From Polynucleobacter necessarius (GTDB lineage Bacteria > Pseudomonadota > Gammaproteobacteria > Burkholderiales > Burkholderiaceae), in contig NZ_LT615227.1 in the NCBI RefSeq assembly GCF_900096755.1, positions 1,393,822-1,457,821 of the forward strand: a stretch of DNA of 64,000 nt, read 5' to 3'. Numbering within the stretch: the first letter of the stretch is position 1; each line of letters opens with the position of its first letter. The translations under genes were made by a program, and so were the position numbers. Shown here one piece after another: positions 20,100 through 30,399 of this stretch. The notes under the pieces were generated by a model. That model saw only the letters and a list, made by a program, of their open reading frames with translations. It ran no database searches and was not told the DNA's origin.

Positions 20100-21536
20100 A
20101 TGAGCCAAGCTTTTGACGTAGTTGTAATTGGTGGTGGCCCTGGTGGCTACATCGCCGCTATTCGTGCAGCGCAACTCGGCTTTAAGGTTGCCTGTGCTGA
20201 ATCTAGTTCCTATGACGATCCTAAAGGTGAGCCACGCTTAGGTGGTACTTGCTTAAACGTAGGTTGTATTCCTTCCAAAGCTTTGTTGGCATCTTCAGAA
20301 AAATTCGAGAAGATCAACCATCATGCTGCTGATCACGGAATTAAAGTGGGTTCAGTAAGCATCGACTCTAAGAAGATGATTGCCCGCAAAGATGACATCG
20401 TTACCAAGATGACTGGTGGTATTCAGTATTTGTTCCACAAGAACAAAATCACTTTGATAAAAGGTCATGCTTCATTTGAAGGCAAGGGTGCTGACGGCTA
20501 TCAAATCAAAATTGATGGAAAAGACAAAACTACAGTAACCGGCAAGAATGTAATTATTGCAACTGGTTCTAAAGCACGTCACCTTCCTGGTATTGCTGTT
20601 GATAATGTATTGATTTGCGATAACGAAGGCGCGCTTAAATTTGATTCCGCTCCTAAGAAATTAGGTGTAATCGGTGCCGGCGTAATCGGCTTGGAATTGG
20701 GTTCTGTATGGCGTCGTCTTGGCGCCGAAGTGACAGTTCTTGAAGCAATGCCCTCTTTCTTGGGTGCCTGTGATGTCAGTATCGCTAAAGAAGCTCAAAA
20801 GTTATTTGCTAAGCAAGGTTTGAGCATCAATACCGGCGTCAAAATTGGCGACGTTAAAGCGGACAAGAAGGGTGTAGTGGTTAACTACACTGATAGCGCT
20901 GGTAAAGCCGCTAAGTTGGAATGCGAGCGCTTAATTGTTTCTGTTGGTCGCGTACCAAACACCGACAAATTAGGTCTAGACAAGATTGGCCTCAAAGTGG
21001 ATGAGCGTGGCTTCATTCCAATCGATGACCATACTTGTGCAACCGCAGCGCCTGGCGTTTACGCCGTAGGTGACGTAGTGCGCGGACCAATGTTGGCACA
21101 TAAAGCAGAGGATGAGGGTGTTTTGGCTGCTGAAGTGATTGCGGGTCAAAAACCACACATTGATTACAACTGTATTCCTTGGGTTATCTACACGGATCCT
21201 GAGATTGCATGGGTTGGCAAAACAGAACAAGCGCTCAAAGAAGCTGGTGTTGCTTATAAAGCAGGTCAGTTCCCATTTGCTGCTAACGGCCGTGCATTAG
21301 GCATGGGTCGTGCTGATGGTTTCATCAAGGTATTGGCTGATGCGAAGACAGATGAGATTCTCGGCGTACACATCATCGGTGCAAATGCCTCAGACCTGAT
21401 TGCTGAAGCGGCAGTTGCAATGGAATTCAAAGCAGCAGCAGAAGATATTGCTCGCATCTGTCATGCACATCCAAGTTTGTCTGAAGTGATGCGCGAAGCA
21501 GCGTTAGCGACAGACTCACGTGCATTAAATATGTAA
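20100..21536 (+). CDS. lpdA: Dihydrolipoyl dehydrogenase (E3)
   Basis: 478 residues. The FAD motif VVIGGGPGGYIAAIRAA is at the N-terminus. The redox disulfide motif GGTCLNVGCIPSKALL and the second Rossmann fold (GVIGAGVIGLELGSV) follow. The C-terminal HAHPSLSEV holds the catalytic histidine. It reoxidises dihydrolipoyl groups using NAD. The start follows AAGAAGGGAAG, 12 bases after sucB. The next gene begins directly at its stop codon. Confidence 0.97.
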   Translation: MSQAFDVVVIGGGPGGYIAAIRAAQLGFKVACAESSSYDDPKGEPRLGGTCLNVGCIPSKALLASSEKFEKINHHAADHGIKVGSVSIDSKKMIARKDDIVTKMTGGIQYLFHKNKITLIKGHASFEGKGADGYQIKIDGKDKTTVTGKNVIIATGSKARHLPGIAVDNVLICDNEGALKFDSAPKKLGVIGAGVIGLELGSVWRRLGAEVTVLEAMPSFLGACDVSIAKEAQKLFAKQGLSINTGVKIGDVKADKKGVVVNYTDSAGKAAKLECERLIVSVGRVPNTDKLGLDKIGLKVDERGFIPIDDHTCATAAPGVYAVGDVVRGPMLAHKAEDEGVLAAEVIAGQKPHIDYNCIPWVIYTDPEIAWVGKTEQALKEAGVAYKAGQFPFAANGRALGMGRADGFIKVLADAKTDEILGVHIIGANASDLIAEAAVAMEFKAAAEDIARICHAHPSLSEVMREAALATDSRALNM

Positions 21537-22640
21537 TTGAAAACCATTGAGTTTTACCAACAAGAGTTAAAAGCGCGCGGGTATCAAAGTGATCCCGCGC
21601 AGCTTCGCGCTGTAGAGCGTTTACAGCAGTGCGAAGATGAATGGATTGCCTACAAAGATATTCGCAGTAGCAATCTCAAGAAAAAAATATTCAAGCCGAC
21701 TTTACCCAGGGGTTTATATCTCTGGGGTGGGGCGGGTCGCGGAAAATCCTTTTTGATGGACTGCTTTTATGCGGCTTCACCACTAGAAAAGAAGGTTCGC
21801 ATCCATTTTCATGAATTCATGCGTGAAGTTCATCGTGAGTTGCATGAGCTCTCAGGCCTATCGGATCCTTTGGATGAGCTTTCTAAGCGAATTGCAAAAC
21901 GTTATCGTTTGATTTGCTTTGATGAGTTTCATATTAATGACATCGCTGATGCCATGATTTTGTATCGCTTACTAAGCGCTCTATTTGCTGATCGTGTGCA
22001 GTTTGTGATGACGTCGAACTATCGACCCGATCAACTTTATCCAAATGGCTTACACCGCGATCGATTGTTGCCGGCAATTAAGCTGTTGGAAGAAAAGCTC
22101 GATGTATTAAACGTGGATGCGGGCAATGATTACCGCCGCGTGCAGATGGCGCAAGTAGAGGCGTATTTAACGCCGCTCAATGAGAAAACCGATACACGCC
22201 TATTGGAGATGTTTACTAATCTGATTGGCAATCAACAGGAAGTATTCAACCCAGTTCTGAGTATTGAGTCGCGCGAGCTCAAGTCATTGCATATGGGTGA
22301 TGGTGTAGTGTGGTTTGACTTCCAAACGCTCTGTTGCGGTCCACGCTCCCAAAATGACTACCTAGAAATTGCCAATCAGTTTCATACGGTGATTCTTTCT
22401 GGGGTTCCTTACATGCCTCCGAGAATGACCAATGAAGCCCGTCGTTTTATTTGGCTAATTGACGTCTTATACGACCATAAGATTAAGTTAATTATCTCCG
22501 CTGAGGTCCCAGCCCCGGATTTGTACACGGAAGGTCAAATTACCGCAGAATTCTCAAGAACGGTGTCCCGTTTGATCGAGATGCAGTCTCGTGACTACCT
22601 AGATGCTCCGCGCCGGGTAATTGACACCAGCTTGACCTAA
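21537..22640 (+). CDS. zapE: Cell-division ATPase ZapE (AFG1 family)
   Basis: 367 residues beginning at TTG immediately after the lpdA stop, with no other start fitting the family N-terminus. Walker A is GGAGRGKS and Walker B LICFDEFH. EFMREVHRELHEL and VMTSNYRPDQLYPNGLHRDR are hallmark AFG1/ZapE segments. In E. coli ZapE destabilises FtsZ polymers at the constricting ring. Spacing suggests translation coupled to lpdA. Confidence 0.9.
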   Translation: MKTIEFYQQELKARGYQSDPAQLRAVERLQQCEDEWIAYKDIRSSNLKKKIFKPTLPRGLYLWGGAGRGKSFLMDCFYAASPLEKKVRIHFHEFMREVHRELHELSGLSDPLDELSKRIAKRYRLICFDEFHINDIADAMILYRLLSALFADRVQFVMTSNYRPDQLYPNGLHRDRLLPAIKLLEEKLDVLNVDAGNDYRRVQMAQVEAYLTPLNEKTDTRLLEMFTNLIGNQQEVFNPVLSIESRELKSLHMGDGVVWFDFQTLCCGPRSQNDYLEIANQFHTVILSGVPYMPPRMTNEARRFIWLIDVLYDHKIKLIISAEVPAPDLYTEGQITAEFSRTVSRLIEMQSRDYLDAPRRVIDTSLT

Positions 22641-22649
22641 AATAGGGTC

Positions 22650-23498
22650 ATGAGCAGCTTTTCACCCCTTAATGCCGATTTGCATTGCCACTCAGTGATT
22701 TCTGACGGCACGCTGACGCCTGAAGAGTTGGCGGAAAGAGCTAAGGCCAATGGCGTTCATTTGTGGGCGCTGACAGATCATGATGAGCTCGGTGGTCAGC
22801 AACGTGCGCGTGAAGCGGCGAGTGCTTTAAAGATTGACTACCTCGCTGGTGTAGAAATCTCCGTAACCTGGATGGGGCAAACTATTCACATCGTTGGCTT
22901 AGGTATTGATGCCGAGCACCTTGGAATTATTGAAGGCTTGCGTCGTACCCGTGATGGTCGCGGTAATCGCGCCAAACTCATGGCCGAGCAATTACTCAAA
23001 GCGGGAATTCCCGGCGCTTATGAAGGCGCTCTGCATTTTGCGGGTAATCATGAATTAATTTCGAGAACGCACTTTGCGCGCTTTTTAGTGGAGCAGGGTG
23101 TTTGCAAAGATACAGAGCACGTATTTAAAAATTATTTGATTGAAGATAAGCCAGGTTATGTACCACACCAGTGGGCGACTTTGGATGAGGCAGTAGCTTG
23201 GATTAAAGCGGCTGGCGGCGTTGCAGTCATTGCCCACCCTGGACGCTATAAGCTCAACGCTATGCAGATGGATGCGCTCTTTAAGCATTTCAAAGATATC
23301 GGTGGATTGGCTATTGAAGTGATCACCGGAAGCCATAGCCCTCATCAGTACCAAACTTATGGCAAGATAGCCCAGCAATATGGATTTTTAGCTTCTCGTG
23401 GGTCAGATTTTCACGATCCCAATGAAAGCCATATTGATCTTGGAAATTTGCCGCATTTGCCTGACCACCTCACACCGGTGTGGTCTGCATTTCATTAA
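22650..23498 (+). CDS. PHP-domain phosphoesterase (YciV/RNase AM type)
   Basis: 282 residues. A PHP metal site is visible: DLHCHSVISDG, LTDHDE, VEISVTW, AHPGRYK and GSDFHDP. E. coli YciV homologues act as 3',5'-nucleoside bisphosphatase and 5'-3' exonuclease trimming rRNA 5' ends. It sits nine bases after zapE and upstream of trpS in one run of genes. Confidence 0.88.
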   Translation: MSSFSPLNADLHCHSVISDGTLTPEELAERAKANGVHLWALTDHDELGGQQRAREAASALKIDYLAGVEISVTWMGQTIHIVGLGIDAEHLGIIEGLRRTRDGRGNRAKLMAEQLLKAGIPGAYEGALHFAGNHELISRTHFARFLVEQGVCKDTEHVFKNYLIEDKPGYVPHQWATLDEAVAWIKAAGGVAVIAHPGRYKLNAMQMDALFKHFKDIGGLAIEVITGSHSPHQYQTYGKIAQQYGFLASRGSDFHDPNESHIDLGNLPHLPDHLTPVWSAFH

Positions 23499-23523
23499 TT
23501 CATAACGACGATAAAGACTAAAG

Positions 23524-24726
23524 ATGTTTGCTGAACGTGTTCTCTCTGGCATGCGACCTACGGGTAATTTGCACCTTGGCCATTACCATGGGGCCCTAAA
23601 GAATTGGGTACGTCTGCAGTCCGAGTATCCATGCTTCTTTTTTGTCGCCGATTGGCACGCGTTAACTACGCACTACGAAACACCAGATGTGATCGAGCAA
23701 TCTGTTTGGGATATGGTGATTGACTGGTTGGCTACTGGCGTAGATCCAAACCAAGCCACTTTGTTTATTCAAAGCAAGGTTCCTGAGCATGCTGAACTCT
23801 TTTTATTGCTATCCATGGGAACCCCATTGGGCTGGCTCGAGCGCGTTCCGACCTATAAAGATCAGATTGAGAAGCTCAAAGAAAAAGACCTTCAAACCTA
23901 TGGCTTTTTAGGTTATCCATTGCTGCAGGCTGCAGATATTTTGACTTATCGCGCGCAGTATGTGCCGGTAGGTGAAGACCAAGTGCCGCACGTAGAGATG
24001 ACGCGTGAAGTTGCGCGCCGCTTTAACTATCTATATGGACGTGAGCCAGGCTTTGAAGAAAAAGCATTGGAAGCGGTGAAGAAATTGGGTAGTAAACGCG
24101 CCAAGATGTATGCAGAGTTACGTGTTGCCTTTCAAGAGCGCGGTGATGATGAGGCTCTTGAGCAAGCCAAGGCTTTATTGCAAGAGGCGCAAAGCCTATC
24201 AATGGCTGATCGCGAAAGACTCTTTGGATTCTTAGAGGGCGCACGCAAAATTATTCTGCCAGAACCTCAAGCATTGCTCACAACGGCATCACGTATGCCG
24301 GGCATTGATGGTCAGAAGATGTCTAAGTCCTATGGCAATACGATTAGCATTCGCGAAAATCCTGAAGATGTGATTAAGAAGATTCGCACCATGCCAACGG
24401 ATCCTGCGCGCGTTCGCAGAACAGATGCAGGCGATCCTGCGCGTTGTCCTGTATGGCAATTGCACACGGTTTACTCCAATGAAGAAACTAAACAATGGGT
24501 GGACAAGGGCTGTAAATCTGCCGGTATTGGCTGTTTGGAATGCAAGCAGCCTGTGATCGACGCCATTCTTGCAGAGCAGCAACCGATGTTTGAGCGCGCT
24601 CAAAAGCATTTGGATGATCCGAGCTTATTGCGCTCCATCATTGCCGATGGTTGCGATAAGGCGCGCAAGGTTGCTCAAGAAACCATGCGCGAGGTCCGTG
24701 AGTCAATGGGCCTTGCATACGATTAA
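23524..24726 (+). CDS. trpS: Tryptophanyl-tRNA synthetase
   Basis: 400 residues, class I. The HIGH-type motif is PTGNLHLGHYHGAL, and the KMSKS motif lies in GQKMSKSYGNT. An insertion of about 60 residues (LGSKRAKMYAELRVAFQ to EARKIILPEP region) precedes KMSKS, as in the longer proteobacterial form. Intact. Confidence 0.95.
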   Translation: MFAERVLSGMRPTGNLHLGHYHGALKNWVRLQSEYPCFFFVADWHALTTHYETPDVIEQSVWDMVIDWLATGVDPNQATLFIQSKVPEHAELFLLLSMGTPLGWLERVPTYKDQIEKLKEKDLQTYGFLGYPLLQAADILTYRAQYVPVGEDQVPHVEMTREVARRFNYLYGREPGFEEKALEAVKKLGSKRAKMYAELRVAFQERGDDEALEQAKALLQEAQSLSMADRERLFGFLEGARKIILPEPQALLTTASRMPGIDGQKMSKSYGNTISIRENPEDVIKKIRTMPTDPARVRRTDAGDPARCPVWQLHTVYSNEETKQWVDKGCKSAGIGCLECKQPVIDAILAEQQPMFERAQKHLDDPSLLRSIIADGCDKARKVAQETMREVRESMGLAYD

Positions 24727-24736
24727 GGCTGCAAGT

Positions 24737-25302
24737 TTGACTACGCTGCATGAGGTAACTCTCAACCCATCGTCTTGGGTGCGACATTTTGCTCCCGCCA
24801 TTCCCAAAGGCGGTACAGTGATAGATCTTGCATGTGGATCTGGTCGCCATTCACGCCTATTAGCAGAGCTTGGTTATAGCGTCTTGGCTGTTGATCAGGA
24901 TGTATCGAATATCAGCTTGCTACAGAATCCATCGATTACAGCTAAAACCCTAGATCTTGAGCTCGAAGTTTGGCCCCTGAATGATCTGGAGGTGGCTGGC
25001 ATAGTGGTGACCAATTACCTCTATCGTCCCCACCTCGATCAATTGCCAAAAATGCTGCAAAAAGGAGGGGTCTTGATCTATGAAACCTTTGCCCAGGGAA
25101 ATGGCGATTTTGGGAAGCCATCGAACCCTAATTTCCTCTTAAATCCAGGGGAATTGCTTGCTTTTTCAGCTCTGCACGGCCTTAAAGTGGTGGCTTATGA
25201 AGATATTTTTACGTAGACCAGCCCAAACCAGCCATGGTTCAGCGCCTATGCGCCGTAAAAGACGGGCTAAAAGAGCACATTCCGTTACAATTTCAAGCTT
25301 AA
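24737..25302 (+). pseudogene. Class I SAM-dependent methyltransferase, 3' frameshift
   Basis: A TTG at 24737 opens a frame with methyltransferase motif I GTVIDLACGSGRHSRLL and motif II-like LAVDQD. It ends at TAG 25216 after YEDIFT. One base later in phase, the sequence continues as [20 protein letters not shown] to TAA 25302. A T5 tract (25206-25210) in place of T6 would explain the break. Only the last 30 or so residues are lost, so partial activity is possible. Target unknown. Confidence 0.7.
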
Positions 25303-25328
25303 TACAGCTAAAAATCGGTATAAATTCG

Positions 25329-26252
25329 GTGACAAATACAGCTCAATCTCAAGGCAGTAAAAAACCCATCGCCGGCAGCATGCCTGCGATCGTAACTCCA
25401 ATGTTAGAAGACGGTAGCTTGGATTACGCTAGTTTGCGTTCTTTATTGGATTGGCATGTTGCAGAGGGTACCGACGGCATTGTGATCGTAGGAACAAGTG
25501 GCGAGTCCCCAACGGTTTCTGTTGAAGAGCATTGTGAGCTTATTCGCGTAACGGTTGAACAGGTTGCAGGCCGGATTCCGGTGATTGCCGGTACTGGTGG
25601 CAACTCCACTCAAGAGGCAATTGAATTAACTAAATATGCAAAAAGCGTTGGCGCTGATGCAAGCTTGCAGGTAGTTCCTTATTACAACAAGCCAACCCAA
25701 GAGGGTATGTATGCCCACTTTAAGAAGATTGCTGAATCAGTAGATCTGCCGGTTATTTTGTACAACGTGCCAGGTAGAACAGTTGCCGATATGGCGGGTG
25801 ACACAGTAGTTCGTCTTGCCGGTGTTCCTGGAATTATTGGCATCAAGGATGCTACAGGAAGCTTGGAGCGCGGAACCTTGTTAATCAATGATCTCAAGCG
25901 TGCAGGCCATAGCGATTTCTCAGTATTTTCTGGCGACGATTTAACTGCGGCGATGTTGATGTTGATGGGTGGCAAAGGCAATATCTCTGTTACCGCTAAC
26001 GTTGCACCGCGCTTAATGCATGAGCTCTGCGTTGCAGCCATGTCTGATGACGTTAAAAGAACCCGTGAGATTCAGTATCAGTTGATTGCCGTGCACAAGG
26101 CAATGTTTACTGAAGCTAACCCTATTCCAGTGAAGTGGGCCCTGCATGAGATGGGCAAGATCGCTTCCGGCATTCGTTTGCCACTAACCCCTTTGAGCAG
26201 TTCTTTGCGAGAGCTTTTGAAGGCAGCATTAAAACAGGCCAACTTAATATGA
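25329..26252 (+). CDS. dapA: 4-hydroxy-tetrahydrodipicolinate synthase
   Basis: 307 residues from GTG 25329; an open frame extends upstream through the methyltransferase tail but without family similarity. TIM-barrel aldolase: GTSGESPTV, the tyrosine in [14 protein letters not shown], and Schiff-base lysine in IGIKDATGS. It condenses pyruvate with aspartate semialdehyde, the first committed step to diaminopimelate and lysine. The stop overlaps the bamC start (ATGA), as is common for dapA-bamC. Confidence 0.95.
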   Translation: MTNTAQSQGSKKPIAGSMPAIVTPMLEDGSLDYASLRSLLDWHVAEGTDGIVIVGTSGESPTVSVEEHCELIRVTVEQVAGRIPVIAGTGGNSTQEAIELTKYAKSVGADASLQVVPYYNKPTQEGMYAHFKKIAESVDLPVILYNVPGRTVADMAGDTVVRLAGVPGIIGIKDATGSLERGTLLINDLKRAGHSDFSVFSGDDLTAAMLMLMGGKGNISVTANVAPRLMHELCVAAMSDDVKRTREIQYQLIAVHKAMFTEANPIPVKWALHEMGKIASGIRLPLTPLSSSLRELLKAALKQANLI

Positions 26253-27397
26253 TGAATTTGTTCCACATGTACCGTCGATATTTATCGATTCTGGCTATGG
26301 TGTTTATAGCCTCTGCAGTTTTGACTGGATGCAAATCCGTTACCAGTAGCGATACGGTAGATTACAAGAGTGCCGGTGCTGTACGTGGACCCAATTTGGC
26401 ATATCCGCCAGACTTGATTACAGCGCAAGCGGACCGTCGCTACATTGTTCAGGACGGCACGGCAACCATGTCTGAATACAATGCGGCTGTAAAAAAGTCG
26501 GCACAAATGCGTAGCAACGTTTTGAGCGGCATCCCTGGTATGCGTATCGCTCGCGATGGTGAGCGACGTTGGTTGGTGGTTGAGAAGCCAGCCCCAGAGC
26601 TGTACCCGCAAGTAAAAGATTTCTGGCAAGAGAATGGATTCTTGTTGGTGGTGGACTCTCCATCGACCGGCATTATGGAAACCGATTGGGCTGAAAACCG
26701 CGCCAAAATTGCCCAAGACTTTATTCGCTCAGTATTGGGATCGGTGCTAGATACGGTGTATGACTCAGGCGAACGTGATAAGTACAAAACACGTTTAGAA
26801 GTTAGCAAGCCAAATGAGACTGAGATCTACATCACCCAGAAAGGCGCCTTAGAGAAATGCGTTACCGATGCTACAGGCTCTTGTTTGTACACCATATGGA
26901 CACCTCGTCCAAACGACCCTGAATTAGAGGCTGCTTTCTTGGCTCGTTTGATGGAGCGCTTGGGTATGACTCAAGAGCAGGCCAAGGCAATAGTGGCGGC
27001 ACCATTAGGTCCTAAGACACCTAAGGCGAAGTTTGTGCAAGATGGAACGAATCAGGCTCATATCGAGCTCAGCGTTGGATTTGATCGCTCTTGGCGTGAT
27101 GTTGGCTTGGCATTGGATCGCTCAAACTTTACAGTTGAAGATCGCAATCGATCAACAGGTATTTACTACGTTCGCTATGTTAATGCAAAGGATGTGGGTG
27201 ACTCCAAAGGCTTCTTCTCCAATCTCTTTAGCAGCAAGGATGATTCAAGCTTGAAAGCTAAAAAGTACCAAGTGGTATTAAAAACTACTGGAGAAAATTC
27301 TGTAAGCGTATATGCACTCGACGCTGATGGTAAGCCTGAAAATACACCTGCTGGAATCCAGCTCTTGACTCTCTTAACAGAACAGCTTTCCCGCTAA
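26249..27397 (+). CDS. bamC: Outer membrane assembly lipoprotein BamC
   Basis: 382 residues. Lipoprotein signal with lipobox VLTGC near residue 28. The extended N-terminal segment ([19 protein letters not shown]) occupies the place that touches BamD in other BamC proteins. Two helix-grip domains follow. It belongs to the BAM complex that inserts beta-barrel proteins. It overlaps dapA by four bases and ends before a strong terminator. Confidence 0.88.
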   Translation: MMNLFHMYRRYLSILAMVFIASAVLTGCKSVTSSDTVDYKSAGAVRGPNLAYPPDLITAQADRRYIVQDGTATMSEYNAAVKKSAQMRSNVLSGIPGMRIARDGERRWLVVEKPAPELYPQVKDFWQENGFLLVVDSPSTGIMETDWAENRAKIAQDFIRSVLGSVLDTVYDSGERDKYKTRLEVSKPNETEIYITQKGALEKCVTDATGSCLYTIWTPRPNDPELEAAFLARLMERLGMTQEQAKAIVAAPLGPKTPKAKFVQDGTNQAHIELSVGFDRSWRDVGLALDRSNFTVEDRNRSTGIYYVRYVNAKDVGDSKGFFSNLFSSKDDSSLKAKKYQVVLKTTGENSVSVYALDADGKPENTPAGIQLLTLLTEQLSR

Positions 27398-27435
27398 GCA
27401 AGTATTTGGCAAGAGTTACAAGATTTTTAAGTAAT

Positions 27436-27463
27436 AAAAAAGCCGCTTAAAAGCGGCTTTTTT
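27436..27463. terminator. Bidirectional terminator between bamC and a small lipoprotein
   Basis: Perfect stem AGCCGCTT/AAGCGGCT with AA loop, flanked by A6 and T7. It serves bamC on the plus strand and the 42-residue lipoprotein gene on the minus strand. Confidence 0.85.
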
Positions 27464-27479
27464 ATCTTCATGAAGAAGA

Positions 27480-27608
27480 TTACTTCTTAGCAGCAGGAGC
27501 TTCAGCGGCTGGAGCAGCAGGAGCCTCAACTGGCTTTGCTTCTTCTTTTTTACCGCAAGCGGCCAATGCGATAGCTAACATTGCAGCGAATACGAGTGAC
27601 TTCTTCAT
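27480..27608 (-). CDS. Small Ala/Pro-rich lipoprotein (42 residues)
   Basis: Reverse-strand gene with AGAGGA ribosome site. MKKSLVFAAMLAIALAAC is a lipoprotein signal peptide with lipobox LAAC, cysteine at residue 18. The mature part is only 25 residues: a GKKEE start and an AP/AA-rich low-complexity tail ending KK. A perfect terminator follows. This resembles short entericidin-like or spacer lipoproteins of proteobacteria; function unknown. Confidence 0.75.
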   Translation of the reverse strand: MKKSLVFAAMLAIALAACGKKEEAKPVEAPAAPAAEAPAAKK

Positions 27609-27718
27609 TTGAAATTTCCTCTTTAAAAAAATTAACAACAATTACCGGTAATTGTGTCGAAAATTCCAAGGGATAATCCCTAGGTAATTTCCAGTATTTA
27701 TTATAGCCACGTCTTTAT

Positions 27719-28951
27719 TTAGCCCTCAAAAATCAACCAACCTGCCAAATAAGCCTCATAAAGACTGCTGGCATTGATATTGCCTAATTTTTGGGCTCTT
27801 AGGGCCTTATTTGCGGAAAGCTCTTGCCAGGCACGGACAATGTCTGGGGTCTGGCTTTGTGTCATGTTTTCCCCGTTGCAAAACACCTGTTTTTGCAGAC
27901 TCAGAATACGAGTTTGCGGACTACAAACGAGTTCGTGAGTAGCAAGTTTTTTGATAAACGCATTGGGATTTAATGGCGCGCCAGGGGCATCGAAGAGGGC
28001 TTGTTGTTTAGGCTCTGATAGGTAAGCTGTAATCCCGGGTAAAAATTGGCTCACCCGATCAAGCTTGAGTTCTTTCAATTTGAGTTCAATTTGCTTAATG
28101 AGTTCATCGGGTAGTTGCTCGGCACGATCTGTAGCGCCTTGCTTTGGATCTGCAAACTTATTCTCAAGCCCTGGAATATCGTCGAGTGACTCGGCTAGGC
28201 GCCAAAGTCCTTCTTGTAGTAATTCTTTAAAACTGGGGGATCTAAATCCAACGGACCAGGTTTGACACCCAGCATCTAAAGCAATGCCATCATGGGCTAC
28301 ATGAGGTGGCAAGTAGAGCATGTCGCCTGGTTCAAGCACCCATTCGTTTTTTGGTTTGAAGTTTTTCAGAATTTTCAAAGGGAGATCGGGGCTAAGGCTC
28401 AAATCTTTTTGCTCGGAAATTTTCCATTGCCGTCTCCCCGACATCTGGATTAAGAAAACATCGTATGAGTCAAAGTGAGGTCCGACGCCGCCACCAATGC
28501 CAGCGATGCTGATCATTAAGTCATCAAGGCGCGCATCTGGAATAAATCTAAACCAAGAGAGGGTATGTGCGGCAGCAGGGTGGTGTGCCTCCATGCCTTG
28601 AAGTAATAAAGTCCAGTTCGGCTTATCGATAGCAGGAATCGCCTTTTTAGAAAACGGCCCCATATCAAAACTCCAGGGCTTGGATTTCACTAGGCGAGAC
28701 TCGACCATTTCATCTTGGGCAAAAGCAGCAAGTTCTTTTGCAGAAATAGGGCTTGCTAATGACTCTCCCTGTTGTGAGCTCAGGGCAAAAGCAGGGATTG
28801 CGCCGCGAACCATTAGAGGCTTTTTATGCCAGTACTGTTTCATAAACTGGTCTGGGCTAATTCCGCCAAATAGGGCCCAAGGCGCATTCAGAGGCAGGTT
28901 TTTGGGCGTCCGTGGGGGTTCGTAAGGCTTGCTCAAGTAAAATGAGGTCAT
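27719..28951 (-). CDS. Cupin/JmjC ribosomal oxygenase (RoxA/YcfD family)
   Basis: 410 residues. JmjC-type 2-oxoglutarate/Fe(II) oxygenase: the metal triad is HFD in GVGPHFDSYDVFL and the histidine of LPPHVAHDG. E. coli YcfD hydroxylates arginine 81 of ribosomal protein L16; the same target is likely but not shown. C-terminal winged-helix-like region. It is divergent from the slyD gene with only about 36 bases between. Confidence 0.82.
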   Translation of the reverse strand: MTSFYLSKPYEPPRTPKNLPLNAPWALFGGISPDQFMKQYWHKKPLMVRGAIPAFALSSQQGESLASPISAKELAAFAQDEMVESRLVKSKPWSFDMGPFSKKAIPAIDKPNWTLLLQGMEAHHPAAAHTLSWFRFIPDARLDDLMISIAGIGGGVGPHFDSYDVFLIQMSGRRQWKISEQKDLSLSPDLPLKILKNFKPKNEWVLEPGDMLYLPPHVAHDGIALDAGCQTWSVGFRSPSFKELLQEGLWRLAESLDDIPGLENKFADPKQGATDRAEQLPDELIKQIELKLKELKLDRVSQFLPGITAYLSEPKQQALFDAPGAPLNPNAFIKKLATHELVCSPQTRILSLQKQVFCNGENMTQSQTPDIVRAWQELSANKALRAQKLGNINASSLYEAYLAGWLIFEG

Positions 28952-28987
28952 AAAGTAAAAGCTAGTTAAAAAATTAATTAAAAACGA

Positions 28988-29613
28988 ATGTCTGACAGAT
29001 TTAGCGTGAAGATTGAAAAAATACCATCGTATCCCTGCGTTATAAGTTAACCGATGCGCAAAATAATCTCATCGAGGAACCAGATTCTCCGATGGTATAC
29101 CTGCACGGTGGTTATGAGGGTACTTTCCCAAAAATTGAGACATTGTTAGAAGGTCAGGATATTGGCTATGAAGCCACTATTCAATTGGAGCCTAATGAGG
29201 CTTTTGGCGAGTACGATCCTGAACTTCTAAAAATAGAGCCACGTGTACGCTTTCCCGAACCGCTTGAAGTAGGGATGCAGTTTGAGGGCGTACCTGATGC
29301 CGAAGAAGGTTCAGATGCGAGCGTTGACACTGATGCCGATGACGAGCCATTGATTTACACGGTGACCGATGTTGCCGATGACAGCCAAGTTGTGTTGGAT
29401 GGTAACCATCCATTAGCTGGCATGGCATTACGTTTTTGGGTGCAAGTAGAAGATGTGTGCGCTGCTACTGAAGCTGAAATAGAAAACCGTCATCCTGAAG
29501 GTGGCGAGAGCTTTACTTTTGGTATGCCAAATGAGGATGACGGCGACGAGGAAGGTGAATTTCCTGGTGGTGCCTTAGGTTCCGGTAATTCAAACCCACG
29601 CACGCTGCATTAA
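28988..29613 (+). pseudogene. slyD: SlyD-type FKBP peptidyl-prolyl isomerase, frameshifted
   Basis: ATG 28988 gives MSDRFSVKIEK and then stops. One base out of phase the sequence continues TIVSLRYKLTDAQNN, then MVYLHGGYEGTFPKIETLLEGQ through an insert-in-flap domain. A6 at 29016-29021, where A7 keeps frame, is the lesion. The C-terminus is acidic (NEDDGDEEGEF), not the His-rich tail of E. coli SlyD. A shortened product from ATG 29092 would lack the first beta strands of the FKBP fold. Confidence 0.82.
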
Positions 29614-29617
29614 TTCT

Positions 29618-30376
29618 TTACTCTTTGAGCCATTCTTTAATGGCATCAAGATCACGCTTCGTATCGCTAGGACCGGCGGCATCTTTTGGTGTGTTGCTCA
29701 GTTTAGCTAGCGCGTTTTCTAGTGCAGCAATCTTGGCTTCTTGTTCAATCGTTGCATCGATCAAACCCTTAAGAGCCATAGATACAGGGTCATCCACATT
29801 GGGTGTAACGCCGTAAGCTTGAAAATACTCTTTGGCTTTAATGTCGGCACCCTGAGGTAAGTCTGGATGAAGAATGCGCGCAGGTATACCTACTGCTGTA
29901 GCGCCCGCTGGAATTTCTTTTAAGACAACCGCATTAGAACCAACGCGAGCTCCGTCGCCGACTGTAAAGCCGCCCAATACTTTTGCGCCCGCACTGACAA
30001 CTACACCTTTACCAAGAGTGGGGTGACGCTTAACGCCTTTATAAAGCGATGTACCTCCTAAGGTAACGCCTTGGTAGATGGTGCAGTCATCACCAATTTC
30101 AGTTGTTTCACCAATCACAATACCTAAGCCGTGATCTAAAAATACGCGACGACCAATCTTTGCGCCCGGATGAATTTCAATCCCGGTAATGAAGCGAGAG
30201 AACATCGACAGCAAGCGAGCAAACCACTTCAGGCCAATGCCCCACAAAAAGTGAGAGATACGATGCAGCCAAACAGCATGCAGACCTTGATAGCAGGTGA
30301 TGACCTCTAGACGATTTCTCGCAGCGGGATCTCTGGCAATGATGGAGTCGACTTGATCGAATAGTGAATTTGACAT
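29618..30376 (-). CDS. cysE: Serine O-acetyltransferase
   Basis: 252 residues. Left-handed beta-helix with hexapeptide repeats (PGAKIGRRVFLDHGLGIVIG and GDDCTIYQGVTLGG), including the catalytic His of DHGLG. It makes O-acetylserine for cysteine synthesis, regulated in the family by cysteine feedback. The C-terminal tail is longer than in E. coli. Convergent with slyD. Confidence 0.92.
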   Translation of the reverse strand: MSNSLFDQVDSIIARDPAARNRLEVITCYQGLHAVWLHRISHFLWGIGLKWFARLLSMFSRFITGIEIHPGAKIGRRVFLDHGLGIVIGETTEIGDDCTIYQGVTLGGTSLYKGVKRHPTLGKGVVVSAGAKVLGGFTVGDGARVGSNAVVLKEIPAGATAVGIPARILHPDLPQGADIKAKEYFQAYGVTPNVDDPVSMALKGLIDATIEQEAKIAALENALAKLSNTPKDAAGPSDTKRDLDAIKEWLKE

Positions 30377-30399
30377 TGGTTGATTTTAACGGGGAGCGC

